Origin: JBAZYV01 sp041658345 | GTDB taxonomy: Bacteria > Patescibacteriota > Gracilibacteria > UBA1369 > 2-02-FULL-48-14 | Direction of reading: 5' to 3' | DNA length: 64,000 bases | Assembly (NCBI GenBank): GCA_041658345.1 | Contig: JBBAAK010000001.1 | Coordinates: 1 to 64,000 of the forward strand | Program-made: the position numbers and the translations under genes | Shown here: positions 41,933-51,288 of the stretch, in pieces | Layout of the letters: the number at the start of each line of letters is the position of its first letter | Numbering within the stretch: the first letter of the stretch is position 1 | The notes under the pieces: generated by a model | The model's input: only the letters and a program-made list of their open reading frames with translations | Told to the model about the DNA's origin: nothing | Databases searched by the model: none

Positions 41933-43570
41933 ATGTTGATTGATCCGTTTTCCGTTTCCGACCACGAAAAAGAGCTTCGTAAAAAATTTGGTTTTGGTGA
42001 AGTTGTTCCAAAACTTTCGGCTAAAGAAAGATTCCAATATTTAGGTGCTTTTTGGCCACATTGGAATTTACATAAAAGAAAATGCGATAGAACCGGCAGG
42101 CCAATCGTCTCCATTTTTCGCCCAGATTGCCCCTACCCCATTTGGCATAGAGATGAATGGATAGCGAATGCAATGCCACCTTACACTGATTTTGATTTTG
42201 GTAGGTCGTTTTTTGAGCAAGCTTGGGAGTTATTTCAAAAGTGTCCACTGCCACATGCTTTCCAGAGTAATAATCAAAATTGTGAATATACTGATGACTG
42301 GTATTACAGTAAAAATTGTTATCTTTGCCATTCCGGACAAAACAATGAAGACTGCCGTTATTGTTATGGTTGTGACAGTATTAAAAGCTGCTATTATTCG
42401 GTTTTTTCTTTTAATTCTGAGCTTTGTACCGACCTTATAAATTCAACAAATTGTTTTGGTAGTTTGTTTTTATTAAATTGCAAAAATGTTTTTGATTCGT
42501 CTTTTTTGTACGATTGTAGGGACTGCAACGATTGCCTTTTTTGTTTTAATCTCCGAAATAAAAAATATTGTTTTGGAAACAAGCAATTAAGTAAAGAAGA
42601 ATTTGAACAAAAAAAACTTGAGTGGGATTTTAGATCTTTAAAAAATTACGAGGAGGCTAAGAAAATCTTTGCCGATATGTTTAAAAATGTTGCATGGCAC
42701 CGCGCATTACAAATTGATAAGTGTGAAAATTCAACTGGTAATTTTATACATAATTCTAAAGATTGTGAGAATTGTTATCTCCTTACTGGCCATGAAAATT
42801 GCGCTAATGTTCTTTTTTGTGGACCACCTGCAAAGACTATTTTGGATTCACTTGGCACGCTTGGCAGTGAATTAACTTTTATGTCTTCGCTCCCCGTATA
42901 TTCATATGAAGCAAGATTTTGTTTTAGCGTTTCACATTCTCGTTATGTGGAATATTCGGCTTATCTGCAAAACTGCCAATATTGTTTTGGTTGCGCAGGC
43001 TTGGTGAACGAAAAATACTGCATTTTAAATAAAAAATATTCAAAGGAAGATTATTTTGCGTTGAGAGAAAAAATCGTTACACATATGCAAAAAACTGGTG
43101 AATGGGGTGATTTTTTCCCATCACATTTTGCTCCAAATCCTTATGCGGAGAGTCTTTCTGGATTTTATTTTCCACTTGATGAAAGTGAAATTGAAGATTT
43201 TAGAACTGGAGAAAATCTTGAGAAAATCACTATGAAAACTGCAGAAATTACCGATATTCCAGACTCTGTTGATGCACTTGATGATACAAAAGAAAAATGG
43301 CTTAGTGAGCAAATTTTTTGGGATGCAAAATTCGAAAGGCCATTCCAAGTCCAAAGCGTGGATATTCAAAATTCACGTACGAGAAAAGTCCCGCTGGTGC
43401 ATTCTTATTATGTTGATCGAATGCAAAATAATTTGAAGTGGATGCCATTTAGTGGAGAGCTACGTAATTCTATTTGTTCCGTGTCAGGCAAATCGATTCA
43501 AACAAATTGGCCAAAAGAATATGATGGGCGCATTTTGTGCGAAGAAGAATATCTTAAATTTATAAAATAA
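41933..43570 (+). CDS. cysteine-rich paralogue 3, divergent, ribbons lost
   Basis: This 545-residue protein clearly belongs to the same family. It shares GRPIVSIFRPD, YTDFDFGRSFFEQAWE, two Cys-ladder blocks (block 2 ends GCAGLVNEKYCILNKKYSKE) and GEWGDFFP. It lacks the N-terminal zinc ribbon, starting instead with DPFSVSDHEKELRKKFGFGE, and its C-terminal ribbon Cys are largely replaced (ICSVSGKSIQTNW, then LCEEEYLKFIK). So the zinc ribbons are dispensable for, or have changed in, this copy. It has an extended -10 promoter. Confidence 0.85.
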   Translation: MLIDPFSVSDHEKELRKKFGFGEVVPKLSAKERFQYLGAFWPHWNLHKRKCDRTGRPIVSIFRPDCPYPIWHRDEWIANAMPPYTDFDFGRSFFEQAWELFQKCPLPHAFQSNNQNCEYTDDWYYSKNCYLCHSGQNNEDCRYCYGCDSIKSCYYSVFSFNSELCTDLINSTNCFGSLFLLNCKNVFDSSFLYDCRDCNDCLFCFNLRNKKYCFGNKQLSKEEFEQKKLEWDFRSLKNYEEAKKIFADMFKNVAWHRALQIDKCENSTGNFIHNSKDCENCYLLTGHENCANVLFCGPPAKTILDSLGTLGSELTFMSSLPVYSYEARFCFSVSHSRYVEYSAYLQNCQYCFGCAGLVNEKYCILNKKYSKEDYFALREKIVTHMQKTGEWGDFFPSHFAPNPYAESLSGFYFPLDESEIEDFRTGENLEKITMKTAEITDIPDSVDALDDTKEKWLSEQIFWDAKFERPFQVQSVDIQNSRTRKVPLVHSYYVDRMQNNLKWMPFSGELRNSICSVSGKSIQTNWPKEYDGRILCEEEYLKFIK

Positions 43571-43649
43571 CAGGTAATTGTTATTGTGTATGGGCTATGA
43601 TTGTAATATGATTTTTGTCAGAAGTTTTTTTATTTTTAACAAGTAAAAT

Positions 43650-44261
43650 ATGAGAAAAGAATTCCTAGTTTTTACAATGGCTATGTCCATTGTTGTTTTT
43701 TCTGCTGGATGTAAAATCCAAAGTCCATTCGTTACTGATGCTCCAGGTGGTGTTGATGCAGATGCCGGCGAAGAAGATGTTGAAGTCGGAGGAGACCTCT
43801 CTGATCTTATGGAGGCTCAACAAAAAATTACAGAAACTTATGATGAAAATGATCCAGAGGCTGTAGCAAAAATGATGGAAGCTTATGCTGAATATGGTGC
43901 GCAAGTTGAACTTGATGAGTTTAAGAACACGGAAGCAGTGGATGCACCAATCGGTTTCCCTCCAAGTCTTATATATGACAATGGGAAAGTTACATCAGCC
44001 TCCGATAGCACTGAGGAAAATTATATATATGAAAGCATAACTATAGAAACAACCGACGACTTAAAAACGGTTAAGGCATTTTATAAAAATCTATTTTCCG
44101 AGTCTTATTGGAGGCTTACATCTCAATCAAGCGAAAGTGACTCTGCCTCTTATGACGCAACTGATTCCGCCAATATTGATACATACGTATATATCTATGC
44201 CGATCCATATTCAAAATTGGTTAGTATCGATATCACTTATTCCGGTTATCTTGAGGAATAA
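43650..44261 (+). CDS. lipoprotein of unknown function
   Basis: This is a 203-residue lipoprotein with a signal ending SAGC. An acidic linker follows with DAGEEDVEVGGD, and a helical stretch (LMEAQQKITETYDENDPEAV). The C-terminal domain has FYKNLFSESYWRLTSQSSE, typical of small extracellular beta domains of unknown role. It is followed after 37 nt by a small membrane protein, which may be in the same unit. Confidence 0.75.
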   Translation: MRKEFLVFTMAMSIVVFSAGCKIQSPFVTDAPGGVDADAGEEDVEVGGDLSDLMEAQQKITETYDENDPEAVAKMMEAYAEYGAQVELDEFKNTEAVDAPIGFPPSLIYDNGKVTSASDSTEENYIYESITIETTDDLKTVKAFYKNLFSESYWRLTSQSSESDSASYDATDSANIDTYVYIYADPYSKLVSIDITYSGYLEE

Positions 44262-44298
44262 AAAAATATATTTGATTTATTAATCTAATTTTAATTTT

Positions 44299-44721
44299 AT
44301 GGATAAACTAGAAAACTTTCTTACACTTTATTTAGTAAAAAAAGCACCTTATACCATACCTCTTAATGTGAGAGCGAAAATCGTAACATTTACCCCATGG
44401 ATTGATCTTATTTTAGTCCTTACATTTCTGCCGGTCTTAGTAATGCTTCTTGGACTTAATTCGATGGTTTATGGTTTCGCCTATGCATATGGGACATATG
44501 GAGGATGGGGGTTGGCCACTATCATTTCCTTGATACCCTTTGTTCTTGAAATTTTTGCCCTACCCGGACTTTTCAAACGAAAAAAATACGCATGGAACTT
44601 GCTTATGTATTCATCTTTGTTAATCGTCATTGAGAATGTTTTGTTCTTCAGTGTCGGGGGAATTTTGGGAGGAGTCATCGGACTTTACATACTCTTCCAA
44701 ATCAAAGAATACTATAAATAG
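44299..44721 (+). CDS. small membrane protein
   Basis: This is a 140-residue protein with about four hydrophobic helices (near residues 32-53, 58-75, 78-92 and 100-135). It is probably in a unit with the lipoprotein before it. No family is recognised. The C-terminal GGVIGLYILFQIKEYYK is typical of small membrane proteins with a cytoplasmic tail. Confidence 0.65.
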   Translation: MDKLENFLTLYLVKKAPYTIPLNVRAKIVTFTPWIDLILVLTFLPVLVMLLGLNSMVYGFAYAYGTYGGWGLATIISLIPFVLEIFALPGLFKRKKYAWNLLMYSSLLIVIENVLFFSVGGILGGVIGLYILFQIKEYYK

Positions 44722-44742
44722 GTTTTAAAAGACCGCATTTTT

Positions 44743-47289
44743 TTAGTACATCACGTCTAATTTGCCGGCGTTGTAATCGCCTAAATAGAAGTGGAAGTTT
44801 AGTGTTAGACCAATTTTTGTGGCGGTAAAGTCCCCATTATCATTGCTATCGATCCCGTAACCAAGATCTTCCAGTGCAGTTACGATCTCTTCGATATCGC
44901 CATCCGTGACAAGTCGACTAAATCTGTAGGAAACCCATGCACTTGCGGTATCATCCCAAAGCTTCACTTCATTATTGAAAACTTCATTTAAAATTGGCAT
45001 TAGTTCGTCATTTATTAATATTCCCTTCTCGCTTGTAGCCACTATTTCATCCGTTGCTTCGTACTCTATTTGGGCTTGAGTTTTTGTGGCTGGAGGCTCG
45101 TCACTATCGGTAAAATCATCCGGATTTGTTGCTGTACAAATTTGGGCTTGGTAAGTAATTGCTTCTGAAGCTACTGTATTTGTTCCGTCTTTGGTGCTTA
45201 CCTTAATGTTTCTGGAAACATTATCCATTGAATATTCTTCTATTAAATTCGGCGAACTTAAATCATTGGCTACAATATAGGCACTAACATCACTTTTTTC
45301 TATGTCGCTAAAATCAGTGATGAGGCCATTGTCGTTCCCCAAATTACCATTAGTATCCAATTTTAAAATCATGGCTTCCGTGTATTCCATTTCAGAGCCA
45401 AGAAGCTCATATGTGATCCCGGTATACCAAGTCCCAGTTATCGCGTAGCCCAAGTCGCTGGTTTGAGTTATTGCATAGCCATTTACACTGCTTGGTCCGG
45501 CAATAATTTTTCCCCATTCGTAATTGAAATTTTCGTCAAGTTTCACCAATACAATTTTTGTTGCAAGTGGAATTGTTCCAGCACTATTCATGTAGTCCAT
45601 ATAGTTGATATTGTTTCCCATCAATATGTAGCCTCCGTCTTCGGTTTTTTTCATCACGGGATCTTCGAGGTACTTTTTGATTTTGATAGTACGAGCCCAC
45701 TGAAGTTCGCCTTCTGAATTCAATTTCACACCTATAAAACTTGATTCACTTAAATAGAATTCGCCTTCTTGCAGGTTGGTTTCAGCCTGTTGTGCGGTAC
45801 TTGCAAAATAACCTCCAAGAGCCATATAACCACCATCATCGGTTTGTTCAGTCCCAAAGAAACTTCCGGCATCCATATGCATTTGAGAAGTCCCCCATGT
45901 AAAGCCCTCTTCTGCGTTGCCCGTAACAGTTGCAAAATCAAACGGAACATTTTCGAGTCCCGTGGCCCACTCAAATTCTCCATCCTCATCCAATTTTACA
46001 AGAGCGGGGACAGTTTGATCATTTTCTTCCACAAGTTTAACGTCACCAATCAAAATATATCCATCGTCTTTGGTCTGTTCCACGGATTTCACCATCCCCT
46101 CTTCGCTTTCAATTTTTTTAAACCAATTGGTCTCTCCATCGGTTGAAAAATTCCCAAGGAACAATGTGTGCTGTACGTCTGCTACGTCCCGTTGACCAAC
46201 TAAGACCCCTGTTGATCCGGACATTACGAATCCTCCATCTTCCGTTGGCGCAAGTTTAGATGGTGCGTCTATGCTTTGTTGGCTGACTGTTCTTGTCCAA
46301 ATTTGATTTCCGTTGCCATCCAGTTTTATTACAAGGTTATCACCTTGGCCTTCAAGTTCCGATTGTTCTTCGTCGGTTCTGAATTCACCACTCACGTCTC
46401 CGGCAACAAGATAATTTCCATCCGTGAGCTGAGTGATTGCGAAACCCTCTGAACTACAATTATGGAAAAGACGACTCCACGTTTTATTTCCATTTTTATC
46501 TGCTTTGATCCAAAACATGCTGTAACCACATAATTCGCTAGGAGTTAAAGTCCGCCCGGTAATGGCATATCCGCCGTCTGAGGTTTGAATTATTTCAAAA
46601 GAATCAGCCGTATCTTTTATGCGATATGACTTTAGGAATGTGGTTGTTTTTATATCTTCCGCATCTTCAGAGAAGAAGCTCATTGAACTTTTATCTGTAA
46701 TGTTTTCCTCAAGTCTGTAAATCATTTCCGCCATTTCCCCGCGCGTTATATTTTTTGAAACAGAACGAATGGTGCTTGGGATTGCATTGGCGCCTTCTAA
46801 TTCCTCTACAAATGATTGATACCAAATTTCTTTTTCCGAAGTTTTATATCCAAAAGCATTCACAATTATTTTTGAAGCCTCGGCAAAATTTATATTATTC
46901 GCAGGTTTAAAAGTGCCATCAGAATATCCACTCACAATTGCGTTATTTGACGCTGTGCAAACATATTTGTAAAACCAATCGCTTGATTTTACATCATAAA
47001 AAGTTTTGTTTGGCGTACACGTGGAAATTTCGTTTTCAGTAAAAGTTGCGCTAATCACAATTTTGGTGAATTCGGCACGATTGATAGGATTATCCGGTTT
47101 ATAAGTATCATCTGCATATCCGATTACAATTTCTTGCGATTCCACATAATTTACGGCATCAAAAAATGGACTGCCCGAACTCATATCCGAAAATTCCGCA
47201 CTGGTATCCGCGTAAATAAAAAGTAAACTTACAATGAGAATGATTGTGCTCAAAATAATCGCGACAAAAAGTGGTTTTTTATATGGCAT
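44743..47289 (-). CDS. SLH-domain surface protein with propeller-like repeats
   Basis: This is an 848-residue exported protein. An N-terminal hydrophobic signal/anchor (8-27) precedes SLH repeats (about 35-200: FFDAVNYVESQEIVIGYADD, NRAEFTKIVI, NAIVSGYSDG with NFAEASKIIVNAFGYK). Many repeats of the form DGGYxxxG...VKLDxNGNxxWxR follow, which suggest a beta-propeller of the kind that resembles PQQ or delta-60 repeats. The last ~150 residues are different and beta-rich (LINDELMPILNEVFNN). SLH repeats should bind it to the cell wall. The substrate or partner is unknown. Confidence 0.87.
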   Translation of the reverse strand: MPYKKPLFVAIILSTIILIVSLLFIYADTSAEFSDMSSGSPFFDAVNYVESQEIVIGYADDTYKPDNPINRAEFTKIVISATFTENEISTCTPNKTFYDVKSSDWFYKYVCTASNNAIVSGYSDGTFKPANNINFAEASKIIVNAFGYKTSEKEIWYQSFVEELEGANAIPSTIRSVSKNITRGEMAEMIYRLEENITDKSSMSFFSEDAEDIKTTTFLKSYRIKDTADSFEIIQTSDGGYAITGRTLTPSELCGYSMFWIKADKNGNKTWSRLFHNCSSEGFAITQLTDGNYLVAGDVSGEFRTDEEQSELEGQGDNLVIKLDGNGNQIWTRTVSQQSIDAPSKLAPTEDGGFVMSGSTGVLVGQRDVADVQHTLFLGNFSTDGETNWFKKIESEEGMVKSVEQTKDDGYILIGDVKLVEENDQTVPALVKLDEDGEFEWATGLENVPFDFATVTGNAEEGFTWGTSQMHMDAGSFFGTEQTDDGGYMALGGYFASTAQQAETNLQEGEFYLSESSFIGVKLNSEGELQWARTIKIKKYLEDPVMKKTEDGGYILMGNNINYMDYMNSAGTIPLATKIVLVKLDENFNYEWGKIIAGPSSVNGYAITQTSDLGYAITGTWYTGITYELLGSEMEYTEAMILKLDTNGNLGNDNGLITDFSDIEKSDVSAYIVANDLSSPNLIEEYSMDNVSRNIKVSTKDGTNTVASEAITYQAQICTATNPDDFTDSDEPPATKTQAQIEYEATDEIVATSEKGILINDELMPILNEVFNNEVKLWDDTASAWVSYRFSRLVTDGDIEEIVTALEDLGYGIDSNDNGDFTATKIGLTLNFHFYLGDYNAGKLDVMY

Positions 47290-47407
47290 GGGGAGGAAGT
47301 TATGTTCCAGTTGTTGATTCTCCTATTATTAGTGCGAAGTTGCAAATAGTTTGTGGAGTGTCTCGTTTATTTGATAGTCTACGTTGCGGATTGTTAACTA
47401 TTTAAAC

Positions 47408-47896
47408 ATGCCAGAAATATATAAATTCCTCGATGAGAATCGAATCGCTTATAAAAAGTTTGAGCATCCTGCTGTTTTTACATGCGAGGAGGCAGTTCTA
47501 TTGCCTGAAATGCCTGGAGTCGGCACGAAAAATCTGTTTCTGCGTGATAAAAATGGTAAAAGACATTTTTTGGTGAGTGTTGGTCATGATAAAAGTGTTG
47601 ATTTAAAAAAACTTGAGGAGTTGCTCGACGTTTCTAAACTTGGATTTGGATCACCAGAGCGTTTGCAAAAATATCTTGGCGTTTTGCCTGGTTCCGTGAC
47701 TTTGCTAGGAGTAATAAATGACCCGGATTTAGGTGTTGAAGTTATTATTGATAAAGAGATTTGGAGCAATGCTTTGCAATGTCATCCTTTGGTAAATACT
47801 GCCACGCTTGTAATTGAGCCGGAAGAGATGAAGAAATTTTTAGAAATCACAAAGCATGAACTTAAGATTGTTGATGTGCCGGGCAGAAAGATATAA
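47408..47896 (+). CDS. YbaK/ProX-type aminoacyl-tRNA deacylase
   Basis: This is a 162-residue protein. I choose ATG 47408 (MPEIYKFLDENRI) over the upstream TTG at 47384. It has the ProX/YbaK editing fold: AYKKFEHPAVFTCEEA, GVGTKNLFLRDKNGKRHFLVS and KLGFGSPERLQKYLGVLPGSV, which match the PrdX/YbaK family. Such proteins hydrolyse mischarged tRNA (Cys-tRNA-Pro or Ala-tRNA-Pro). Free-standing editing proteins make sense where the synthetase lacks the domain, but the synthetase is not in the window. Confidence 0.87.
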   Translation: MPEIYKFLDENRIAYKKFEHPAVFTCEEAVLLPEMPGVGTKNLFLRDKNGKRHFLVSVGHDKSVDLKKLEELLDVSKLGFGSPERLQKYLGVLPGSVTLLGVINDPDLGVEVIIDKEIWSNALQCHPLVNTATLVIEPEEMKKFLEITKHELKIVDVPGRKI

Positions 47897-47922
47897 ACTC
47901 TCATTGTTAACAAATAATTATC

Positions 47923-49029
47923 ATGAAAAAACTTTCTTTGATTTTGCTCCTATGTGCCTCAGTTTTTTTTACTGCGTGCCAAAATGTAGATGCGCCGATT
48001 GATACTAGTGAGGCCGTACCGTCGGACATAAGCAAAATCGATTTCTCTTCATTTGTTACAAATGGGGATGAATTTACAGAGTGTGATGTCGAAGATTTTG
48101 AAACAATGGTAGCTAATCTTAAAGAGGTCGTCATGTATGATGATGGTGGATTCTTTAGCAAATACCTGATTGCCGTGCACCCTGAGCAAATAACTGCATG
48201 TTATGCAATCGATGATAATATGTTTGCTTTTGTTAGTCAGCCAAATACATATACCGGGCTTACAACTGTCCGTGAATGGGAAAAAGAAGGTAATACAGCT
48301 TGGTCCGGACTTCTTTACAAGCATGCAGAGGATAGGCCAATTGCATTTCTGAAACTTCCAAAAGAGGACTTCAATCCAATTGCTTTATATCTTGAGGATG
48401 AATCTTTGATTTTGGACGTTGCTGATGATTCCGGTGCCGGCAGTGGCGAGGGTCAATTGCTACGCTTTGTTTATCCTTTTGCAGGGCTTAGCGATGAACT
48501 ACTTTACAAGTGGGGGCAAGAAAGCTGTACGAGTTATTATGTGCCAGAAACTTATCAAAAAGATCGTGAAGGCTGTGAGGCTGATTCCGACAGAATTTCC
48601 ATTTATGAAGAATCTTCTTATGGGATATCTTTTAGTTATCCTTATTTTTGGGAGAAAGATGAATCTTTTGGTTCACTTGGCAACCCTAGCATTAGAGTTT
48701 CAAACCAGGCCGATTATGATGGTTCCTGCCCTGAGGATTATGTGAGTTTCCATTTGAGCGCAGATTTTTACGTAGATGATATTAGTTTCGATGAGTTTGT
48801 GAAGGAAAATTCTGAAGGATATATGAATCGTACAACAATAGCTGGCCGTTCCGCTTACAGTGTTGGTGGTTTTGGATTTGAGTCTTTTTGCCCACAAAAA
48901 GGCTACGTTGTGGATTATGGCGATAATTTTATTTTAAAAATTATATTCACTGGCGCAGAAGACTCTCCAGATTACGCAAAATTGAGTGGAATTTTGAATA
49001 GCTTGAGGCTTAGTGGGCGCTCTAGTTAG
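47923..49029 (+). CDS. lipoprotein of unknown function
   Basis: This is a 368-residue lipoprotein with MKKLSLILLLCASVFFTAC (lipobox FTAC). The C-terminal region has SSYGISFSYPYFWEKDESFG, the kind of aromatic-rich motif seen in PsbP-like and similar extracytoplasmic domains. Several Cys (TECDVED, TACYAID, SCTSYY, GCEAD, GSCPED) suggest disulfides. It overlaps the convergent hexokinase-like gene by 8 nt. Confidence 0.78.
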   Translation: MKKLSLILLLCASVFFTACQNVDAPIDTSEAVPSDISKIDFSSFVTNGDEFTECDVEDFETMVANLKEVVMYDDGGFFSKYLIAVHPEQITACYAIDDNMFAFVSQPNTYTGLTTVREWEKEGNTAWSGLLYKHAEDRPIAFLKLPKEDFNPIALYLEDESLILDVADDSGAGSGEGQLLRFVYPFAGLSDELLYKWGQESCTSYYVPETYQKDREGCEADSDRISIYEESSYGISFSYPYFWEKDESFGSLGNPSIRVSNQADYDGSCPEDYVSFHLSADFYVDDISFDEFVKENSEGYMNRTTIAGRSAYSVGGFGFESFCPQKGYVVDYGDNFILKIIFTGAEDSPDYAKLSGILNSLRLSGRSS

Positions 49030-50575
49030 CCCCTTCAGCTATTTTTGATTTTGCCAAAGCATCAAAGACTGCGCCAGAAGAACTCGGCGTCATCCCTTCT
49101 GTTTTTGGCGTTGCCATAGAAATTATTCCTCTACCTGCTCTACGATTTATTTCTGCTACTAATTTGGGGTTTTTATCAAATACACTTCCTTCTTTAAGGA
49201 AAACTGCGTCATGACCTGTACTTGCTGAAATCCCTTGAAACACTGCCAAAAAATATATAATTACTCTTTCTACAAATTGCTTACAAACAATCTTTAGTAG
49301 AGTTTTTTCGTTTTCTGTTAGAGCATTAAATTGTTGGCCCTCTAATGGTGTTTCATCAATTCCAAATCTAAAAATCATTTCATTTGCATCATCCTTGCTC
49401 AAATTATCTATAAATTTTCTTAATCCACTGTTTGGATTTGTTAGCTCTGTTAATGCCATTTTAAACACATTGCCAAGATTTTTGCCAGATACACAACTTT
49501 CAATATCATCTACTGTTTTTGCCTGTGCATTTACATCAACATCTAGTGCGCATGGTTCTTCGGGCCTAAAATGCCCCATTTCCAAATTATAGCCTTTTAT
49601 TGAGTAAGTGCCGTCTGCGTTTGCAACTTTTTTAAAAATAGCGATGTTGAATCCAGTACCACAAATTACGAATCCTACTGCACCTTTCTCATCTAAAATC
49701 CTGCTTGCTTCTTGATACATTCCAAGCGCTCCATTTATTGTGTCATTATCTCCAGTATGCGTCTTATCAGAGATTAAGTTGATTCCTTCTGTTCGTAAAA
49801 ATTCTAATACAGATTGTGTGATGTTTGGATAAGTTCCTTCTCCTTTTCTAGCCTCTCTATCGTTGAGTGGCCCTAAAGGGTTCTTGTTACATGCGACTTT
49901 ATCTGAGCAATGGATTACATGTCCGTCTTTAATAGGAAATGGTATTGCGAATTCTATTGCCATATTATTTAGATCATCCGTAGTTAATTCTTTTAATGCT
50001 TGCAAAAAATCGCTTGGTATTACTCTCCTCCAAAAGTCCAGATGGTCTATACACTGAATCGGAGTACCTTCACGCTCTTTTTCGTTTCTAAAACTTAGAT
50101 TTTGAGAATTCTTTAAAGTAATTTTACCATCTTTTACAGTGGTAAGATTTGCAGTTGTGTTGCTCCCTCCAATATTTACTGTGGCTACGTATGCTTCTTC
50201 CCCGCTTGCTTCAAAGGCCTCTAATGCGTCCATTCTTTCTGTGATATCCGATGGTATCGGTGAGATTTCTCTATCTTCCGCATCTATACCTTCGCCAGTT
50301 GCATAACGGACTACCGCTTCTATTTTTTCTGGTGTAAGACCTTTATCTACAAATCTTGCCTTTTCAAAATACAAGGCTACTGATTTCTCTAACCCATCGG
50401 CATCCATACTTTCCAAATTAGGAATTGCTTCAATGGCTGTAAGCATCCTGCCCGTTCGACTTGATGCTAAATTCACCGGCTCATTCATTCTTTCTCTCGT
50501 TTTACGCCTAAGTGCAGGCAATCTATCTGGCTTAATTGCCGAGATTTCTGGTTTGAGTGTTTCTGTTGTTAGCAT
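49022..50575 (-). CDS. hexokinase-like (ASKHA fold) sugar kinase
   Basis: This is a 517-residue protein. It has the hexokinase-type motifs: phosphate-1 VNIGGSNTT at about residues 133-141, the sugar/phosphate-2 region GDNDTINGAL at about 275-284 (compare NDTVGTL in hexokinase), and the adenosine/phosphate VICGTGFN at about 303-310. NLEMGHF follows. It is longer than bacterial ROK kinases and closest in layout to eukaryotic-type hexokinases. The N-terminal 90 residues are an unassigned helical extension. It should phosphorylate a hexose in the cytoplasm; which one is not clear. It has a good promoter. Confidence 0.8.
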   Translation of the reverse strand: MLTTETLKPEISAIKPDRLPALRRKTRERMNEPVNLASSRTGRMLTAIEAIPNLESMDADGLEKSVALYFEKARFVDKGLTPEKIEAVVRYATGEGIDAEDREISPIPSDITERMDALEAFEASGEEAYVATVNIGGSNTTANLTTVKDGKITLKNSQNLSFRNEKEREGTPIQCIDHLDFWRRVIPSDFLQALKELTTDDLNNMAIEFAIPFPIKDGHVIHCSDKVACNKNPLGPLNDREARKGEGTYPNITQSVLEFLRTEGINLISDKTHTGDNDTINGALGMYQEASRILDEKGAVGFVICGTGFNIAIFKKVANADGTYSIKGYNLEMGHFRPEEPCALDVDVNAQAKTVDDIESCVSGKNLGNVFKMALTELTNPNSGLRKFIDNLSKDDANEMIFRFGIDETPLEGQQFNALTENEKTLLKIVCKQFVERVIIYFLAVFQGISASTGHDAVFLKEGSVFDKNPKLVAEINRRAGRGIISMATPKTEGMTPSSSGAVFDALAKSKIAEGAN

Positions 50576-50600
50576 GTTTGTGGTTTAAATTTGGTTCGTA

Positions 50601-50629
50601 ACTGTATTAGTGGATTTAGGTTTTGTCAA
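50601..50629 (-). promoter_or_regulatory. promoter of the hexokinase-like gene
   Basis: On the minus strand TTGACA (50624-50629) and TACAGT (50601-50606) are 17 nt apart. The leader is about 20 nt. Confidence 0.6.
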
Positions 50630-50715
50630 ACTTCGCTTTTGGCCTAAGCATGGGTGGTATTAAAAAATCGTGGAATGTGATAGTCTGGGGTTTCATAGCC
50701 TTTAATTCTTATCTC

Positions 50716-51228
50716 ATGCATATCAATAAAATACTTATTTTGTCTTTATGTGCCTTTTTACTTTTAAATGCGTGCGGTGAAACGGAAGTACAAAATTTAG
50801 ATAGTTTGCCAACTGATGCAGAGGATGCAAGCGCATTCAAAACTGCATATCCTGTTGAAAGTATTTTTATTAGTCAGGGTTTTATGGCTGGGCATTATGC
50901 AATTGATTTTGCAAGAGAAGATGAATCGATCGCAAATCCAGATATTTTAGCGGTTTATGGTGGCACTGTAATAGATGTTAAAACTGGCGACTGGAATGGT
51001 GGATATGGCAATTCCATTATGATTGATCATGGGAATGGGTTCAAAAGTCTTTATGCTCATTGCAATGAGACATTTGTAAATGTTGGTGACAGTGTTACTG
51101 CAGGCCAAGTAATTGCGAACATGGGTAATACCGGACGTGTATATGGGAAAACTGGCATCCAATTGCATTTTGAGTTATGGAAAAATAACGGGAAAGTTAA
51201 CCCAATGGATTACTTTGTAGAGGAATAG
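50716..51228 (+). CDS. M23-type lipoprotein with altered HxH motif
   Basis: This is a 170-residue lipoprotein. I choose ATG 50716 (MHINKILILSLCAFLLLNAC, lipobox LNAC) over the frame start at 50623. The M23/LytM fold is present with GHYAIDFARE (His and Asp ligands) and LYAHCNE, but the usual HxH reads QLH (IQLHFELW), so the first His of that motif is replaced by Gln. It therefore probably binds zinc poorly or acts as a non-catalytic binding partner. It is distinct from the intact M23 protein at 21125. Confidence 0.8.
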   Translation: MHINKILILSLCAFLLLNACGETEVQNLDSLPTDAEDASAFKTAYPVESIFISQGFMAGHYAIDFAREDESIANPDILAVYGGTVIDVKTGDWNGGYGNSIMIDHGNGFKSLYAHCNETFVNVGDSVTAGQVIANMGNTGRVYGKTGIQLHFELWKNNGKVNPMDYFVEE

Positions 51229-51247
51229 TCTTTGTTCTGGATTTTAT

Positions 51248-51279
51248 TTAAAAAAAGGGGGCACCCTAGAGCCCCCTTT
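51248..51279. terminator. bidirectional terminator between M23 lipoprotein and three-repeat protein genes
   Basis: The stem AAAGGGGGC/GCCCCCTTT (51254-51262 and 51271-51279) has a run of A on the left, so on the minus strand it is followed by a strong T-run and ends the 51289 gene. On the plus strand only a weaker TTTAGATTGTTTTT follows, for the M23 gene. Confidence 0.78.
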
Positions 51280-51288
51280 AGATTGTTT

